From positions 5,813,001 through 5,877,000 of the forward strand of contig NZ_CP125370.1 in the NCBI RefSeq assembly GCF_030034735.1: 64,000 nucleotides of DNA, read 5' to 3'. Below the pieces are notes generated by a model, which saw nothing but the letters and a program-made list of their open reading frames with translations, was not told where the DNA came from and ran no database searches. Each line of letters opens with the position of its first letter. The stretch's first letter is position 1. The DNA is from Paenibacillus sp. RC334. Its GTDB lineage: Bacteria > Bacillota > Bacilli > Paenibacillales > Paenibacillaceae. Shown here in pieces: positions 27,648 to 37,365 of the stretch. A program made the position numbers and the translations under genes.

Positions 27648-28589
27648 TTAGCGCGAAGTCAGCTTAGCCAAATTTTGCAGTCGTACCGGGAAAGAGGTAG
27701 ACAGAGCGAAACCATAGTCGAACAGCTTCCGTGTCTGCTCGAAGCGTTCCTCCTTGCTCGGTGCCCCCAGCACTACAGCAACCAGCCTTCTGCCATGCTG
27801 TTCGGCTGTACCGGTGAAGCAATATCCAGCATCGCTGGTGTATCCCGCTTTCAGTCCATCCGTTCCTGCGTAAGAGTAGGGTCCCGCCAAGGAAGGCAGC
27901 ATCCAGTTCGTATTACTAATATAGATGCCCTTATCCTTCAATTCCATCTGCGTACGGCTGGACGTTCTCAAAATCTCCGGATGCGACGTAATAAGGTAGG
28001 AGGCCAGCTTCGCCGTATCGCTTGCCGTCATTTGCGTTTCTCCCCGAATATTCTCGGGATGGTTAGGACCCAACTCACTCTGCCCCGCTCCTGACGCATT
28101 GCTGAATTGGCTGTAGGACGTCAATCCAATCTTAGCCGCCTTATCGTTCATACGCTTCACAAAAGCCGGTTCACTGCCTGCTGAGCGCTCCGCCAGTGCC
28201 ACAGCCGCGTCATTAGCCGAATACACAACCATGCTCTGGAACAGTTCGGACACCGTCAGCCTTTCACCATATCGGAGTGACAGATTTACACCACCTACTG
28301 TACTTGCGTAACGGCTGATTTTCACTTCATCATTCCAGCCCAACCGCCCGGCACGAATATCCTCCAGCACCAGCAGCTCGGTCATGAGCTTGGACATATT
28401 TGCGGAAGGCATAGGCGTATCGCCATTCACATCCATCAACAATTCTCCCGTCTGCATGTCCATCAGCACCGCAGCTCCTGCATCCACATCCGGCTTACCG
28501 ACCAGCAGCCTTGGTCCAAGTGTAATAAAAATCAATATAATAAGTACCGGGACAACAATAGCCCAACGTAACCAGTATTTTTTCATCAT
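27648..28589 (-). CDS. DD-carboxypeptidase (PBP) homologue lacking the catalytic serine
   Basis: A DacF-like D-alanyl-D-alanine carboxypeptidase homologue, about 313 residues, with an N-terminal membrane or signal segment (YWLRWAIVVPVLIILIF). The family motif PASMTK, which holds the nucleophilic Ser, reads PSANMSK here, so an Asn (AAT) stands at the Ser position of SxxK. The SxN motif is kept (YSANDAA). The third motif KTG is KAG. The protein therefore probably lacks normal peptidase activity. I chose the ATG at 28589 because GGGGGT stands 8 nt upstream. It is separate from the Opp operon. Confidence 0.85.
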   Translation of the reverse strand: MMKKYWLRWAIVVPVLIILIFITLGPRLLVGKPDVDAGAAVLMDMQTGELLMDVNGDTPMPSANMSKLMTELLVLEDIRAGRLGWNDEVKISRYASTVGGVNLSLRYGERLTVSELFQSMVVYSANDAAVALAERSAGSEPAFVKRMNDKAAKIGLTSYSQFSNASGAGQSELGPNHPENIRGETQMTASDTAKLASYLITSHPEILRTSSRTQMELKDKGIYISNTNWMLPSLAGPYSYAGTDGLKAGYTSDAGYCFTGTAEQHGRRLVAVVLGAPSKEERFEQTRKLFDYGFALSTSFPVRLQNLAKLTSR

Positions 28590-28688
28590 CGTAATAACCC
28601 CCATACTTTATTAGACGATGAAAAATCCATTTTGTCTGCAACTTTTCGAAAAAAAGATACAATTTTTTTGTCTTTTACATTCCACAGC

Positions 28689-28716
28689 AAAAAACCCGCC
28701 AATTCCTGCTTGCAGG
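28689..28716 (-). terminator. Candidate terminator of the Opp operon
   Basis: On the minus strand CCTGC pairs with GCGGG (one G-T pair) across a 12-nt loop and is followed by six T, about 50 nt after the OppF-type stop. Confidence 0.5.
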
Positions 28717-28767
28717 CTGACAGATTTTTATAAGTCAAATGATTCAAAAAGGCTTTCTACTATGTTT

Positions 28768-29733
28768 CTAGGCAAAATGACAGGCCACAAAATGCTGATC
28801 GCCCGCATCCCGATACGCTGGAATTTCCGTTTTACAACGGGCCTCCGCCATAGGACAACGTGTATGGAACTTGCAGCCTGACGGCGGATTCGCCGGGGAA
28901 GGAATGTCCCCTTTTAGCACAATCCGTTGTCTCTTGATCGTAGGATCGGGAATGGGAACCGCCGACAGCAGCGCCTTCGTATACGGATGAAGCGGATTGC
29001 GGAAGAGCTCCTCTTTGGAAGTTAACTCCACCATCGAGCCTAGATACATCACACCGATACGGCTGCATAGATGCTCGACCACACTCAGATCATGCGAGAT
29101 GAACAGATAAGTCAACTGCCGTTCCTGCTGCAAATCACTTAACAAGTTAATGATCTGAGCCTGAATAGACACATCAAGTGCAGATACTGGCTCGTCAGCC
29201 ACGATAAAATCAGGATTCAAAATCAAAGCCCGCGCAATCCCGATCCGCTGACGCTGACCGCCAGAGAACTCATGCGGATACCGATCATAGTGATAGGAGG
29301 ATAGCCCGCAGATATCCAGCGTCTCGTTCACCTTTTTCCGCAGCTTGCTACGGTCAATCAATCCGTGATCCAGCAGTGCTTCCCCGATGGCTTCACCTAC
29401 CTTAATTCTCGGATTCAATGAGCTAAAAGGGTCCTGAAAGACAATTTGCAGCTTCGGACGAAGCGCACGAATCTGCTCCTTGCTTAACGCATGCAAGTCC
29501 TCTCCCTTGTATCGCACTGATCCCTCTGTCTTATCCATCAGTCTGAGAATCGTACGCCCAATCGTGCTTTTGCCACAACCGGATTCTCCTACCAGACCGA
29601 AGGACTCTCCCTTATGGATGTTAAAAGACACATCATCGACCGCTTTCACATGTCCCACGGTACGCTGAAAAATCCCGCCTGTGATCGGGAAATATTTTTT
29701 CAGACCTTCCACTTGAATTAAAGGCTTGCTCAT
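28768..29733 (-). CDS. oppF: Oligopeptide ABC transporter ATPase (OppF)
   Basis: A 321-residue peptide-importer ATPase. Walker [10 protein letters not shown], the signature [14 protein letters not shown], Walker [13 protein letters not shown] and the switch [11 protein letters not shown] are complete. The C-terminus has [19 protein letters not shown]. It closes a five-gene operon whose order is binding protein, OppB, OppC, OppD, OppF. The start overlaps the OppD stop by 4 nt. Confidence 0.93.
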   Translation of the reverse strand: MSKPLIQVEGLKKYFPITGGIFQRTVGHVKAVDDVSFNIHKGESFGLVGESGCGKSTIGRTILRLMDKTEGSVRYKGEDLHALSKEQIRALRPKLQIVFQDPFSSLNPRIKVGEAIGEALLDHGLIDRSKLRKKVNETLDICGLSSYHYDRYPHEFSGGQRQRIGIARALILNPDFIVADEPVSALDVSIQAQIINLLSDLQQERQLTYLFISHDLSVVEHLCSRIGVMYLGSMVELTSKEELFRNPLHPYTKALLSAVPIPDPTIKRQRIVLKGDIPSPANPPSGCKFHTRCPMAEARCKTEIPAYRDAGDQHFVACHFA

Positions 29734-30713
29734 ACCCGTTGCCCTCCTTCTTCCTCATATAGCCAGCAGGCAACCTTATGACCGTTCTTCTTTTCGTGCA
29801 GGGGAGGGGCCTGATCCTTACAGATTTGCATACAATGCGCACACCGATCATGAAAATGACAGTTTTCCTCCAGCTCAATCGGGTTGGGAACCTGACCAGG
29901 GATCGAATACAGCCGATCAATCTTCTGATTAATGACGGGCTTCGCCTTCAATAACCCTTGCGTATATGGATGCTGCGGATTCTTGAACAGCTCAATGACG
30001 GGGGCCTCTTCAATCACGTTCCCGGCATACATGACGACCACATAATCGGCCATTTCAGCCACTACACCTAGATCATGCGTAATCAGCATAATAGACGTTT
30101 TGAGTTTATCCTTCAAATCCCGCATCAGATCGAGAATTTGCGCCTGAATCGTAACGTCCAGTGCCGTTGTCGGTTCATCCGCAATGAGCAGCTTCGGATT
30201 ACAACTCAGTGCGATAGCAATCATGATCCGCTGGCGCATACCACCACTCAGTTCATGCGGATACGAATGAAATATTTCCTTCGGACGCGAAATACCAACC
30301 AGATTGATCAGCTCAATCGCCCGGTTATGTGCTTCCTTTTTACTCATTAATGTATGCATCAGCAGCGGCTCGGTAATCTGTTCTCCAATGGTGAGCACTG
30401 GATTCAGCGAAGACATCGGCTCCTGAAAAATAATTGAAATGTCATTGCCGCGAATTTGTTGCATCTGACCTTTATTCAGCGTTAACAGGTTTTTGCCCTC
30501 AAACCAGATTTCACCGTCCGAGGTGTGTGGGGAATCAATCAGCCGCATCATCGTCATGGCTGTTACACTTTTGCCGCAGCCGGATTCGCCTACCACACAG
30601 AGCGTTTCACCCTCACGTATTTTAAAACTGACGTCATTGACCGCTTTGACAGTTCCGCTAGAGGTATGAAAGTGGGTTTTCAGGTTACGAAATTCAATCA
30701 AAGCATTTTCCAT
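29730..30713 (-). CDS. oppD: Oligopeptide ABC transporter ATPase (OppD)
   Basis: A 327-residue ATPase with Walker [11 protein letters not shown], the signature LSGGMRQRI, Walker [13 protein letters not shown], switch [15 protein letters not shown], and a C-terminal [16 protein letters not shown] cysteine motif. It forms the nucleotide-binding pair with OppF. The start follows the OppC stop by 13 nt. Confidence 0.93.
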   Translation of the reverse strand: MENALIEFRNLKTHFHTSSGTVKAVNDVSFKIREGETLCVVGESGCGKSVTAMTMMRLIDSPHTSDGEIWFEGKNLLTLNKGQMQQIRGNDISIIFQEPMSSLNPVLTIGEQITEPLLMHTLMSKKEAHNRAIELINLVGISRPKEIFHSYPHELSGGMRQRIMIAIALSCNPKLLIADEPTTALDVTIQAQILDLMRDLKDKLKTSIMLITHDLGVVAEMADYVVVMYAGNVIEEAPVIELFKNPQHPYTQGLLKAKPVINQKIDRLYSIPGQVPNPIELEENCHFHDRCAHCMQICKDQAPPLHEKKNGHKVACWLYEEEGGQRV

Positions 30714-30726
30714 AAACGTTCGTCTC

Positions 30727-31650
30727 CTACTTCTTCATTTTAGGATCCAGTGCATCGCGCAAACCGTCGCCAATCAGGTTAATCGCTACAACCGTAATCA
30801 AAATACACATTCCTGGTGGAACCCATATCCAGGGCCGTTTGCGGAAGTCGATCAGATTGTTCGCAGCCGAAATCATATTTCCCCACGAAGGTGTGGGCGG
30901 CACAACGCCGATCCCCAGATAACTGAGCGCTGACTCCGTGATAATCGCCCCGGCCACCCCGAGCGTAGCTGTAACTATAATAGTAGGAATCGTATTCGGC
31001 AGCAGATGACGGAATATTTTGCGGCGGTCTCTCAAGCCGAGCGCTTCCGTCGCTTGCATGAACTCCTGTTCACGCAGCGTAAGAATCTGTCCCCTGACCA
31101 GACGGGACAAGCTCGTCCAGCTCAAGACCCCGATAATGAGCATCAGAAAATAAATCCGGTTCGCTGGATCAACCTTTAAATCGGACAGAACGGCACCTAA
31201 AATAATCAGCAGCGGCAATGTAGGCAATGCCATAAAAATATCGGCAATCCGCATAATGATCGTATCCACGCCTTTACGATAGAATCCTGCCAGTGCACCC
31301 AACGTCGCACCGATCACAACCGAAATAAACGTGGCCACCAACCCCACCGTCAAAGAAATACGGCCAGCCAGCATCGTACGCAGCAAAATATCTCTGCCAA
31401 ACTTATCCGTACCGAGCCAGTATTGGGCATTCGGGGCTAAATTTTTGTCAGATAGCTTGTAATCATCCAGATGATAAGGTGAAATCATCGGCCCAAATAT
31501 GCAAATGATCACCATAAGAATCAATATAATGAGTCCAGCTAAAGCCAAATGGTTCTGGTTAAAACGGCGAACGGCGATTCTCCATGGAGACGCTTCAGGA
31601 CGGATCGCCGCCTTTTGATTGGTTTCAATCGTGACTGTTTCTGCGGGCAA
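30727..31650 (-). CDS. oppC: Oligopeptide ABC transporter permease (OppC)
   Basis: A 307-residue permease with a cytoplasmic N-terminal stretch, six membrane helices and the typical YWLGTDKFGRDILLRTMLAGRISL. The coupling loop reads QEFMQATEALGLRDRRKIFRHLLPNTIPT. It forms the membrane channel with the OppB-type protein. Confidence 0.92.
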   Translation of the reverse strand: MPAETVTIETNQKAAIRPEASPWRIAVRRFNQNHLALAGLIILILMVIICIFGPMISPYHLDDYKLSDKNLAPNAQYWLGTDKFGRDILLRTMLAGRISLTVGLVATFISVVIGATLGALAGFYRKGVDTIIMRIADIFMALPTLPLLIILGAVLSDLKVDPANRIYFLMLIIGVLSWTSLSRLVRGQILTLREQEFMQATEALGLRDRRKIFRHLLPNTIPTIIVTATLGVAGAIITESALSYLGIGVVPPTPSWGNMISAANNLIDFRKRPWIWVPPGMCILITVVAINLIGDGLRDALDPKMKK

Positions 31651-31661
31651 TAGTATCCCTC

Positions 31662-32624
31662 CTACTTCAAGCGAATTCTTGGATCTGCCATGCCATACAA
31701 TACATCCGAGAGCAAATTACCAATGAGCGTAAGGACCGCCAGGAAAATAGTGAAGCCCAGCATAAACGGATAATCCCGCATACTGATCGACTCCAGATAA
31801 ACCTGACCCACACCTGGCCACACAAACACCTTCTCCAAAATCATCGCCCCGCCAAATAAGGCGGGAAGCTCAAAGCCAAGCAGCGTGATAGCTGGAATCA
31901 GTGCGTTGCGCAGAGCATGCTTGAAAATAACCGTCCGTTCCTTCAAGCCCTTAGCGCGTGCGGTGCGAATATAATCCTGACGAATAACCTCCAGCATACC
32001 TGTACGGAAATACCGGGTTAGACTGCCTGTGCTCAGCATCGTAAGAACGAGCGTTGGCAGGAACATGTGCTTGAGAACATCCACGATATAAGCCCATGAG
32101 CCTGGCTCCATTCCTGCAGTTGTCATGCCGCCAACCGGAAGAATGCCCCATTCCAAAGCAAATATTTTGATCACCAAAAGACCGATAAAGAAGGACGGCA
32201 GCGACATACACAAAAATATGAATAGCGTGACAAACTTATCGAATAACGAGTATTGGAACTTGGCTGAAAATACCCCGGCAACAACTGCAATCAGCCAGCT
32301 AAAAATAAGACTGAAAAAAGCGATAATAAAAGAGTTCCATACATAATTGCCAATGACCTTCGTTACCGGCTGCTTATGCTGTAATGAATCCCCCATATTA
32401 CCCTTCAGCATATTACCCGCCCATATAAAATAGCGTTGGTACTCCGGCTTATCCAACCCGTAGATATGTCGTAGCTGCTGTGCCTTTTCGGCGGTCATAT
32501 TCGGGTTCTGCTTGGCTGTAATATAATCACCCGGCACCATGGCTGAAATCGCAAATACGATAATGGATATGCCAATGAGTGTGGGGATGAGTTGCAGCAG
32601 TCTTCGAATAATATACTGCTTCAT
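31662..32624 (-). CDS. oppB: Oligopeptide ABC transporter permease (OppB)
   Basis: A permease of about 320 residues starting MKQYIIRRLLQLIPTLIG, a standard OppB N-terminus. The coupling loop is QDYIRTARAKGLKERTVIFKHALRN. I use the ATG at 32624 because GGAGG lies 7 nt upstream; the ATG two codons earlier is too close and the one at 32681 has no site. It lies between the binding protein and OppC genes. Confidence 0.92.
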   Translation of the reverse strand: MKQYIIRRLLQLIPTLIGISIIVFAISAMVPGDYITAKQNPNMTAEKAQQLRHIYGLDKPEYQRYFIWAGNMLKGNMGDSLQHKQPVTKVIGNYVWNSFIIAFFSLIFSWLIAVVAGVFSAKFQYSLFDKFVTLFIFLCMSLPSFFIGLLVIKIFALEWGILPVGGMTTAGMEPGSWAYIVDVLKHMFLPTLVLTMLSTGSLTRYFRTGMLEVIRQDYIRTARAKGLKERTVIFKHALRNALIPAITLLGFELPALFGGAMILEKVFVWPGVGQVYLESISMRDYPFMLGFTIFLAVLTLIGNLLSDVLYGMADPRIRLK

Positions 32625-32695
32625 AATCATTCCTCCAGACAAATAAAGAATTGATATGCCCAGCCCGTGAGAGCTGAGCATACGATTGGCAACCC

Positions 32696-34429
32696 TTATT
32701 GAGCGAGCTGAGCGTTATACAGACTGAATTCAAAATCTTTGTATGGTGTAATTTCTAAGCCAGATACACGCCCATTAACTGGCCACATATCTCTGCGCTG
32801 ATACATAAAAATGGCAGGCAAATCTTTGTTCAGCTCTTGATACAGCTCCTTGTAAATCACTTTACGTTTCTCTTGATCCAATTCCTTTTTACCCGCAATC
32901 GTCAGCTCATCGACCTTTTTATTGGAGTAGCCAACATCATTTTGTGAGCCGTTGGTCAGGTAGACCGTTGTATCTGGATCAGGTGTCAATCCCCAGGCGG
33001 CAAAGAACATATCGAACTTGCCCGTATCTTTTTTATCCATAATCGCGTTAAAATCCAGTGTTTCAGAATTCAGCTTAATGCCTAGTTCCTTGTAGTTGTT
33101 GGACATAATCGGCAGCAAGGCCTCTACTACTGGATTATCCGCAGTCGCTGAGAAGTTAATGGTAAACTTTTCACCATCCTTCTCACGGATACCGTCCGCT
33201 CCAACCTTCCAGCCAGCCTCATCCAGCAGAGCCTTTGCTTTAGCGGTATCAAACTCATATTTGTTAATGCCTTCATTCGTATAAGACCAGGCTTCTGTAG
33301 ACTGTGGAATGTTAATGACGTTCGCATACGGACCGTACACCCCTTCCACAATCTCCTTCCGGTTCAAACCAATGGTCAGAGCTTGGCGCACCTTAGGGTC
33401 CTGAAATTTCTTTTCTTTGTGATTAAATGCAATATATCCGTAGCCGTTGGTCGGCATAATATTCACGTCCAGGAAGCCCAGAGATTTCAATTCCTCTACG
33501 TTATCTTCTGTAACCGTAACATTGTCTATATCGGTCTCACCCGTTTGCAGCATAGACAAGTTGGTTTCGTCTGTCGTGGTTTTGAAAATAACCGATTTTA
33601 CCTTCGGTGCGCCCTTGAAGTAGTTTGGATTGGCTTCAAGTACGACTTGTTGACCCGGGGAGAAGCTTTTCAACACATACTGCCCGGAGCCGATTGGCTT
33701 ATTATTAAGCGCCTTGATGCTGTCCAGGTTGCCCTTTTTGAAACCTTTTCCGTAATAAGCTTCTGGCATGAAGTATTGCTCACCCAGAAAATCCTTTGTA
33801 TAAGCTGTTGCTTCTGTAACGGTTACCTCTACCGTATTATCATCAATAACTTTAATACCGGAGATATCATTCGCCTTGCCATCATGATATTCCTTGCCGC
33901 CTTTAATTTTGAAGGACAGAATATCGGTTTCTCCATCGTAATTCGGATCATGCAGTACCTTCAGGACAAAAGCATAATCCTTCACCGTTACTGGTGTCCC
34001 GTCACTATACTTCACACCTGGCTTCAGGTGGAACGTGTAATTCAAGCCATCCTGAGATACATCAATCTTGTCAGCCAAGCTATTTTCGTATGTACCATCC
34101 GCTTTCACCTGTAAAAAGGAATCAAATAACGTTCTGACTACATATAGATCGTAAGTTGTTTGCCAGAACAACGGGTTAAATACCCCTTTAGGTGATACCA
34201 TACCTACCACAATGTTATCCTTCCGGTTCGTAGCACCAGGCGGATTTTGCGTCAGATCACTTGCTTTAATAACACCCTCCGTGACTTGTGGGCTGCTTTC
34301 TTTACCCTCTGTTTTATTATCCGTATTGCCCGGCTGTGCTTCATTAGCACCTCCGCTACATCCTGCAAACAGAACACCAACGATCGTAAGCACCATAAGC
34401 AAAGAAACCCATTTCTTCGTTTGCACCAT
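32696..34429 (-). CDS. Oligopeptide-binding lipoprotein (OppA-like)
   Basis: A family 5 binding protein of about 577 residues that captures peptides outside the membrane. The lipobox LFAGC has Cys24. The family motif is FHLKPGVKYSDGTPVTVKDYAF. The ATG at 34429 is preferred because AAGGGG stands 8 nt before it; one at 34438 abuts that site. It is the first gene of the Opp operon, with a promoter at 34621-34649 and a 5' leader of about 185 nt. Confidence 0.93.
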   Translation of the reverse strand: MVQTKKWVSLLMVLTIVGVLFAGCSGGANEAQPGNTDNKTEGKESSPQVTEGVIKASDLTQNPPGATNRKDNIVVGMVSPKGVFNPLFWQTTYDLYVVRTLFDSFLQVKADGTYENSLADKIDVSQDGLNYTFHLKPGVKYSDGTPVTVKDYAFVLKVLHDPNYDGETDILSFKIKGGKEYHDGKANDISGIKVIDDNTVEVTVTEATAYTKDFLGEQYFMPEAYYGKGFKKGNLDSIKALNNKPIGSGQYVLKSFSPGQQVVLEANPNYFKGAPKVKSVIFKTTTDETNLSMLQTGETDIDNVTVTEDNVEELKSLGFLDVNIMPTNGYGYIAFNHKEKKFQDPKVRQALTIGLNRKEIVEGVYGPYANVINIPQSTEAWSYTNEGINKYEFDTAKAKALLDEAGWKVGADGIREKDGEKFTINFSATADNPVVEALLPIMSNNYKELGIKLNSETLDFNAIMDKKDTGKFDMFFAAWGLTPDPDTTVYLTNGSQNDVGYSNKKVDELTIAGKKELDQEKRKVIYKELYQELNKDLPAIFMYQRRDMWPVNGRVSGLEITPYKDFEFSLYNAQLAQ

Positions 34430-34620
34430 TCTATTCATCCCCCTTAGTCGGTTCTTTTATTTAACAGCCTGTCTCTTTCCTGCGTTGGTTCGTTAAAGCT
34501 TGAGGTTTGAAAATGATATCTGTGCATCCTCCTTACCGTTACCAATGATAGCGTAAACACGTGTTTTAGACCTTTGGTCAATTTAGGGTTCTGATAACCA
34601 TTATATTTTTATTAAGGCTT

Positions 34621-34649
34621 ATCTTAAGTGTAAATTAATATCACGTCAA
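34621..34649 (-). promoter_or_regulatory. Promoter of the Opp operon
   Basis: On the minus strand TTGACG (34644-34649) and TAAGAT (34621-34626) are separated by 17 bp. The surrounding stretch 34430-34912 is AT-rich and shows no gene. I see no clear CodY box. Confidence 0.6.
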
Positions 34650-34912
34650 TATCTTTTTTTGTGTAATGTAAAAATGCAAACTATCTATTTTTGTAAAGTT
34701 TATGAATTTTATTTCAAAAAATTACCGATAATATTAGTTACCATGTAATATAAAATAACATTTCAGAAATCTAAATGTATACTCTGGCGAGTTGGGGGAA
34801 CATGCGATCACAAATGCGACTAGAAAAGCCGAGCTAAGCATAATGGTTAAACATGGATTGTATTATTAGTAAGTTACAATACATGGGACTTGTTGTCAAT
34901 AAGAAAAATCAT

Positions 34913-34948
34913 AAAAGAGGCGCTCCCGAAATCGGGAGCGCCTCTTTT
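34913..34948 (-). terminator. Terminator of rpsF-ssb-rpsR
   Basis: A near-perfect hairpin with arms AAAAGAGGCGCTCCCGA and TCGGGAGCGCCTCTTTT ends the ribosomal-protein operon about 18 nt past rpsR. It has T runs on both sides, so it may work in both directions. Confidence 0.9.
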
Positions 34949-34965
34949 TCTCTTCCATGAAACTA

Positions 34966-35238
34966 CTATTCAGTAGTGTAAGGAAGCAATGCGATTTGAC
35001 GGGAACGTTTAACCGCGATTGTCAACATACGTTGATATTTCGCGCTTGTTCCAGTCACACGACGAGGAAGAATTTTTCCACGTTCGCTGATGAATTTTTT
35101 AAGCAGGTCTGTATCTTTATAGTCAATGTGAGTAATTTTGTTCACAGTGAAGAAACATACTTTACGACGTTTGTTGCGACCACCACGACGAGCTGGTCTT
35201 TTGTTATCGTCTCCGCCTTCTCTTTGTCTGAAGCCCAT
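34966..35238 (-). CDS. rpsR: 30S ribosomal protein S18
   Basis: A 90-residue small-subunit protein; the motif [17 protein letters not shown] and [17 protein letters not shown] are diagnostic. It binds as a dimer with S6 to 16S rRNA. It is the last gene of rpsF-ssb-rpsR, 21 nt after ssb. Confidence 0.98.
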   Translation of the reverse strand: MGFRQREGGDDNKRPARRGGRNKRRKVCFFTVNKITHIDYKDTDLLKKFISERGKILPRRVTGTSAKYQRMLTIAVKRSRQIALLPYTTE

Positions 35239-35259
35239 TCTTTGTCAGTCCTTTCCCAA

Positions 35260-35751
35260 TTAAAATGGTAGATCATCATCCGAAATATCGATCGGTTTTC
35301 CGTCATCGGAAAAAGGATCCTGATTGTTTCGCGAGTTATTATTCCCGCGTCCACTATTGCTGTTACCGCCTCCGAAAGGAGACTCCTCACGCGCAGCTCC
35401 ACCGCTATTGCCGCCACCGTTACCGCTATCGCGGTTAGATTCCAGGAAACGCACATTATCAGCTACAATTTCAGTCACGTATACACGCTTTCCTTCATTG
35501 TTCTCATAATTACGCACCTGAACACGGCCTTCAACAGCCGTTAAACGACCTTTGCGAAGATAGTTAGCGCATGTTTCAGCAAGCTGACGCCAGGTTACGA
35601 TCGGCAAGAAATCCGCTTCCCGTTCGCCGCCTTGACTCGTAAACGGACGGTCTACAGCCAGGGTGAACTGGGTTACTGCTACACCAGACGGTGTATAGCG
35701 CAGCTCCGGATCTTTGGTCAAACGACCGATCAGAATGACACGGTTCAACAA
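35260..35751 (-). CDS. ssb: Single-stranded DNA-binding protein
   Basis: SSB, 163 residues. The N-terminal OB-fold begins [20 protein letters not shown]; a Gly/Asn/Ser-rich linker (about 110-150) follows; the C-terminus SDDDLPF is the acidic tip that recruits replication and repair proteins. It lies between rpsF and rpsR, the normal Bacillota order. Confidence 0.98.
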   Translation of the reverse strand: MLNRVILIGRLTKDPELRYTPSGVAVTQFTLAVDRPFTSQGGEREADFLPIVTWRQLAETCANYLRKGRLTAVEGRVQVRNYENNEGKRVYVTEIVADNVRFLESNRDSGNGGGNSGGAAREESPFGGGNSNSGRGNNNSRNNQDPFSDDGKPIDISDDDLPF

Positions 35752-35800
35752 TCCAATCCCCTCCTTTGAGCGTTGTTCATTACATAATCACGTACAATAA

Positions 35801-36085
35801 TTAAGCTACGTCGTTCGTAATGAGATAACGAATTACTTCGTCAGAAATTTTCATGATACGCTCAAGCTCAGCAACTACAGCAGGTTCTGCTGTGAAGTTT
35901 ACCAGAACGAAAGAACCATCACGGAATTTCTTAATCTCATACGCAAGACGGCGTTTAGTTACATCGTGACTCGTAATTTCGCCACCGCCGTTGGAGATGA
36001 TACCTTGGAATTTATCGACTGCCGCTTGAACAGCTTCTTGTTCAATGTCAGGACGAATAATGTACATCACTTCATATTTGCGCAT
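35801..36085 (-). CDS. rpsF: 30S ribosomal protein S6
   Basis: A 94-residue protein with the family pattern MRKYEVMYIIRPDIEQEA and a C-terminal YLITNDVA. It partners S18. The RBS AAGGAGGTG is 8 nt before the ATG. First gene of the operon, with a leader motif and promoter just upstream. Confidence 0.98.
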   Translation of the reverse strand: MRKYEVMYIIRPDIEQEAVQAAVDKFQGIISNGGGEITSHDVTKRRLAYEIKKFRDGSFVLVNFTAEPAVVAELERIMKISDEVIRYLITNDVA

Positions 36086-36112
36086 TCTTTACACCTCCTT
36101 ATGGACATAAGG

Positions 36113-36132
36113 CCCTCAATCTCGGTTGAGAG
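36113..36132 (-). promoter_or_regulatory. Candidate S6:S18 leader motif
   Basis: In the rpsF leader, minus strand, CTCTCAA and TTGAGGG pair across CCGAGA. A CCG-containing loop in a short stem ahead of rpsF is the known element by which excess S6:S18 represses this operon in Bacillota. The match is to the loop and position, not to a full model. Confidence 0.5.
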
Positions 36133-36162
36133 CAAGGAACGAGCCTAAACTCGCACTAAAAC

Positions 36163-36191
36163 AGTTTACCAAATCGAGCAGCTGATTGCAA
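36163..36191 (-). promoter_or_regulatory. Promoter of rpsF-ssb-rpsR
   Basis: On the minus strand TTGCAA (36186-36191), 17 bp, TAAACT (36163-36168), about 80 nt before rpsF and upstream of the leader hairpin. Confidence 0.55.
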
Positions 36192-36404
36192 CCTGCAATT
36201 GAGTTCATGTGTTGTACATCAGCTAAATCAGCTTCATACATTCCATTCTTCACGATTTTATATGTACAGTAAGATTTATCTATATATAGGAAAGAACTCG
36301 GTTTTTTTCTGACATTCAGTGTGCTTGTTCCCGGATGTTTCTGCTCATATCGGCGCACAATAACCGTTGCAGTTCAATCCAAGTAGTAAAGGAGGAACAA
36401 CCTT

Positions 36405-36599
36405 ATGGGTGAAAAAACCGAATTTGAGCCAGGTGACAAAGCACCAAATGACGGCGTGTATATGGAAGTGGGCGAGAAAAGCTTTCATACCGAAATTCAA
36501 AACCCGCAGCAAGTGACACTGGAAAGAGGCGAATCTTTTCCGGAGACGACCAACCATAATCGCAAATGGAAGAAAAAAACGAAAGCCCGCGTTCATTAA
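36405..36599 (+). CDS. yjzC: YjzC-like small protein
   Basis: A 64-residue protein of the YjzC family, recognised by EFEPGDKAPNDGVYMEVGE, NPQQVTLERGE and FPETTNHNRKW, a pattern found in Bacillales. It has no known function. AAAGGAGG lies about 8 nt before the ATG. It runs against its neighbours on the plus strand. Confidence 0.85.
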   Translation: MGEKTEFEPGDKAPNDGVYMEVGEKSFHTEIQNPQQVTLERGESFPETTNHNRKWKKKTKARVH

Positions 36600-36636
36600 T
36601 GTATATTTTCTCGACATTCGGGCCATATTATAATCA

Positions 36637-36858
36637 GGCGATACAACAGAGAGGTGTGGTTCCGTTGGATGACGTAGCCGAACAAACTGTTAGGAGATCC
36701 ATTCCGGGCATTAGAAGCGTTAGGTTTGTGTAAAAGGACTCTGTCTTTTCAACACTGGTATTGCTTGTCAGTACACCGAGTTTCGTGATGTGATTGGACA
36801 GATCGTATCCTGTTAAAAATGTATCGCCTACGATGGAGGACCTTTGAGGTCCTCCTTT
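36637..36858 (+). ncRNA. Candidate structured non-coding RNA
   Basis: A TATAAT at 36629-36634 is followed by about 220 nt without a convincing gene, ending in the hairpin GGAGGACCT-TTG-AGGTCCTCC and TTT (36835-36858). GGCGATACA at 36637 pairs with TGTATCGCC just before that hairpin, which would close the whole RNA; ACAG/CTGT extends it, and GGTGT/ACACC and ACAAAC/GTTTGT may form inner stems. The -35 region is poor. I cannot match it to 6S RNA or another known class. A 22-codon TTG frame lies inside but is weak. Confidence 0.35.
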
Positions 36859-36965
36859 GTTGCATTATCGGACTTTTTGCATATACTGGTAAAATGCAGA
36901 TTAATCCGGCTCCTTCTGCTAGAATATATCCAAGTACAAAGACCTACTTTTACGGAGGTTTTAAG

Positions 36966-37283
36966 ATGAGTTATTCTCGAATATTAAAGTGGATATCAGG
37001 TATATTCGAATTGGTGCTTGCCGTACCGATTGTAGGAGGAGCTATTGTCATGGGGACCGGTTACTCGGCTCTGGGATTCATGCTTATCCTGCATGCAGTA
37101 ACACTCATCCTGTCGTTACGCAATCAGGAAGCGATCTACGGCTCTGTATGGGGGATATTGACCTCTTTGCTGGCCTGGATCCCCGTAGTGGGCTGGATAC
37201 TACATTTGATCGCAGCCATCCTACTGATGATCTCCGGCTCGAAAAAAACAAAACGCTATAACTACCCGCCAAACCAGCTATAA
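36966..37283 (+). CDS. Small membrane protein
   Basis: A 105-residue protein with about three hydrophobic segments (roughly 10-32, 36-52 and 64-92) and a basic tail (SGSKKTKRYNYPP). I do not recognise the family with certainty. The ATG at 36966 has GGAGG about 7 nt upstream; the longer frame from 36819 lacks a ribosome site. Confidence 0.75.
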   Translation: MSYSRILKWISGIFELVLAVPIVGGAIVMGTGYSALGFMLILHAVTLILSLRNQEAIYGSVWGILTSLLAWIPVVGWILHLIAAILLMISGSKKTKRYNYPPNQL

Positions 37284-37295
37284 CAACAAAATATG

Positions 37296-37338
37296 CTCCT
37301 GACGGTACTTATTTTCCTGCTGTCAGGGGTATTTTTTT
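37296..37338 (+). terminator. Terminator after the small membrane-protein gene
   Basis: TCCTGAC pairs with GTCAGGG, followed by GTATTTTTTT, just past the stop codon at 37283. Confidence 0.65.
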
Positions 37339-37365
37339 GCTGTAATGACACCTCAGAAGAACATC

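Noticed and set aside
36116..36358. Minus-strand frame of 80 codons upstream of rpsF
   Set aside because: It covers the rpsF promoter and part of the leader and has no supporting signal.
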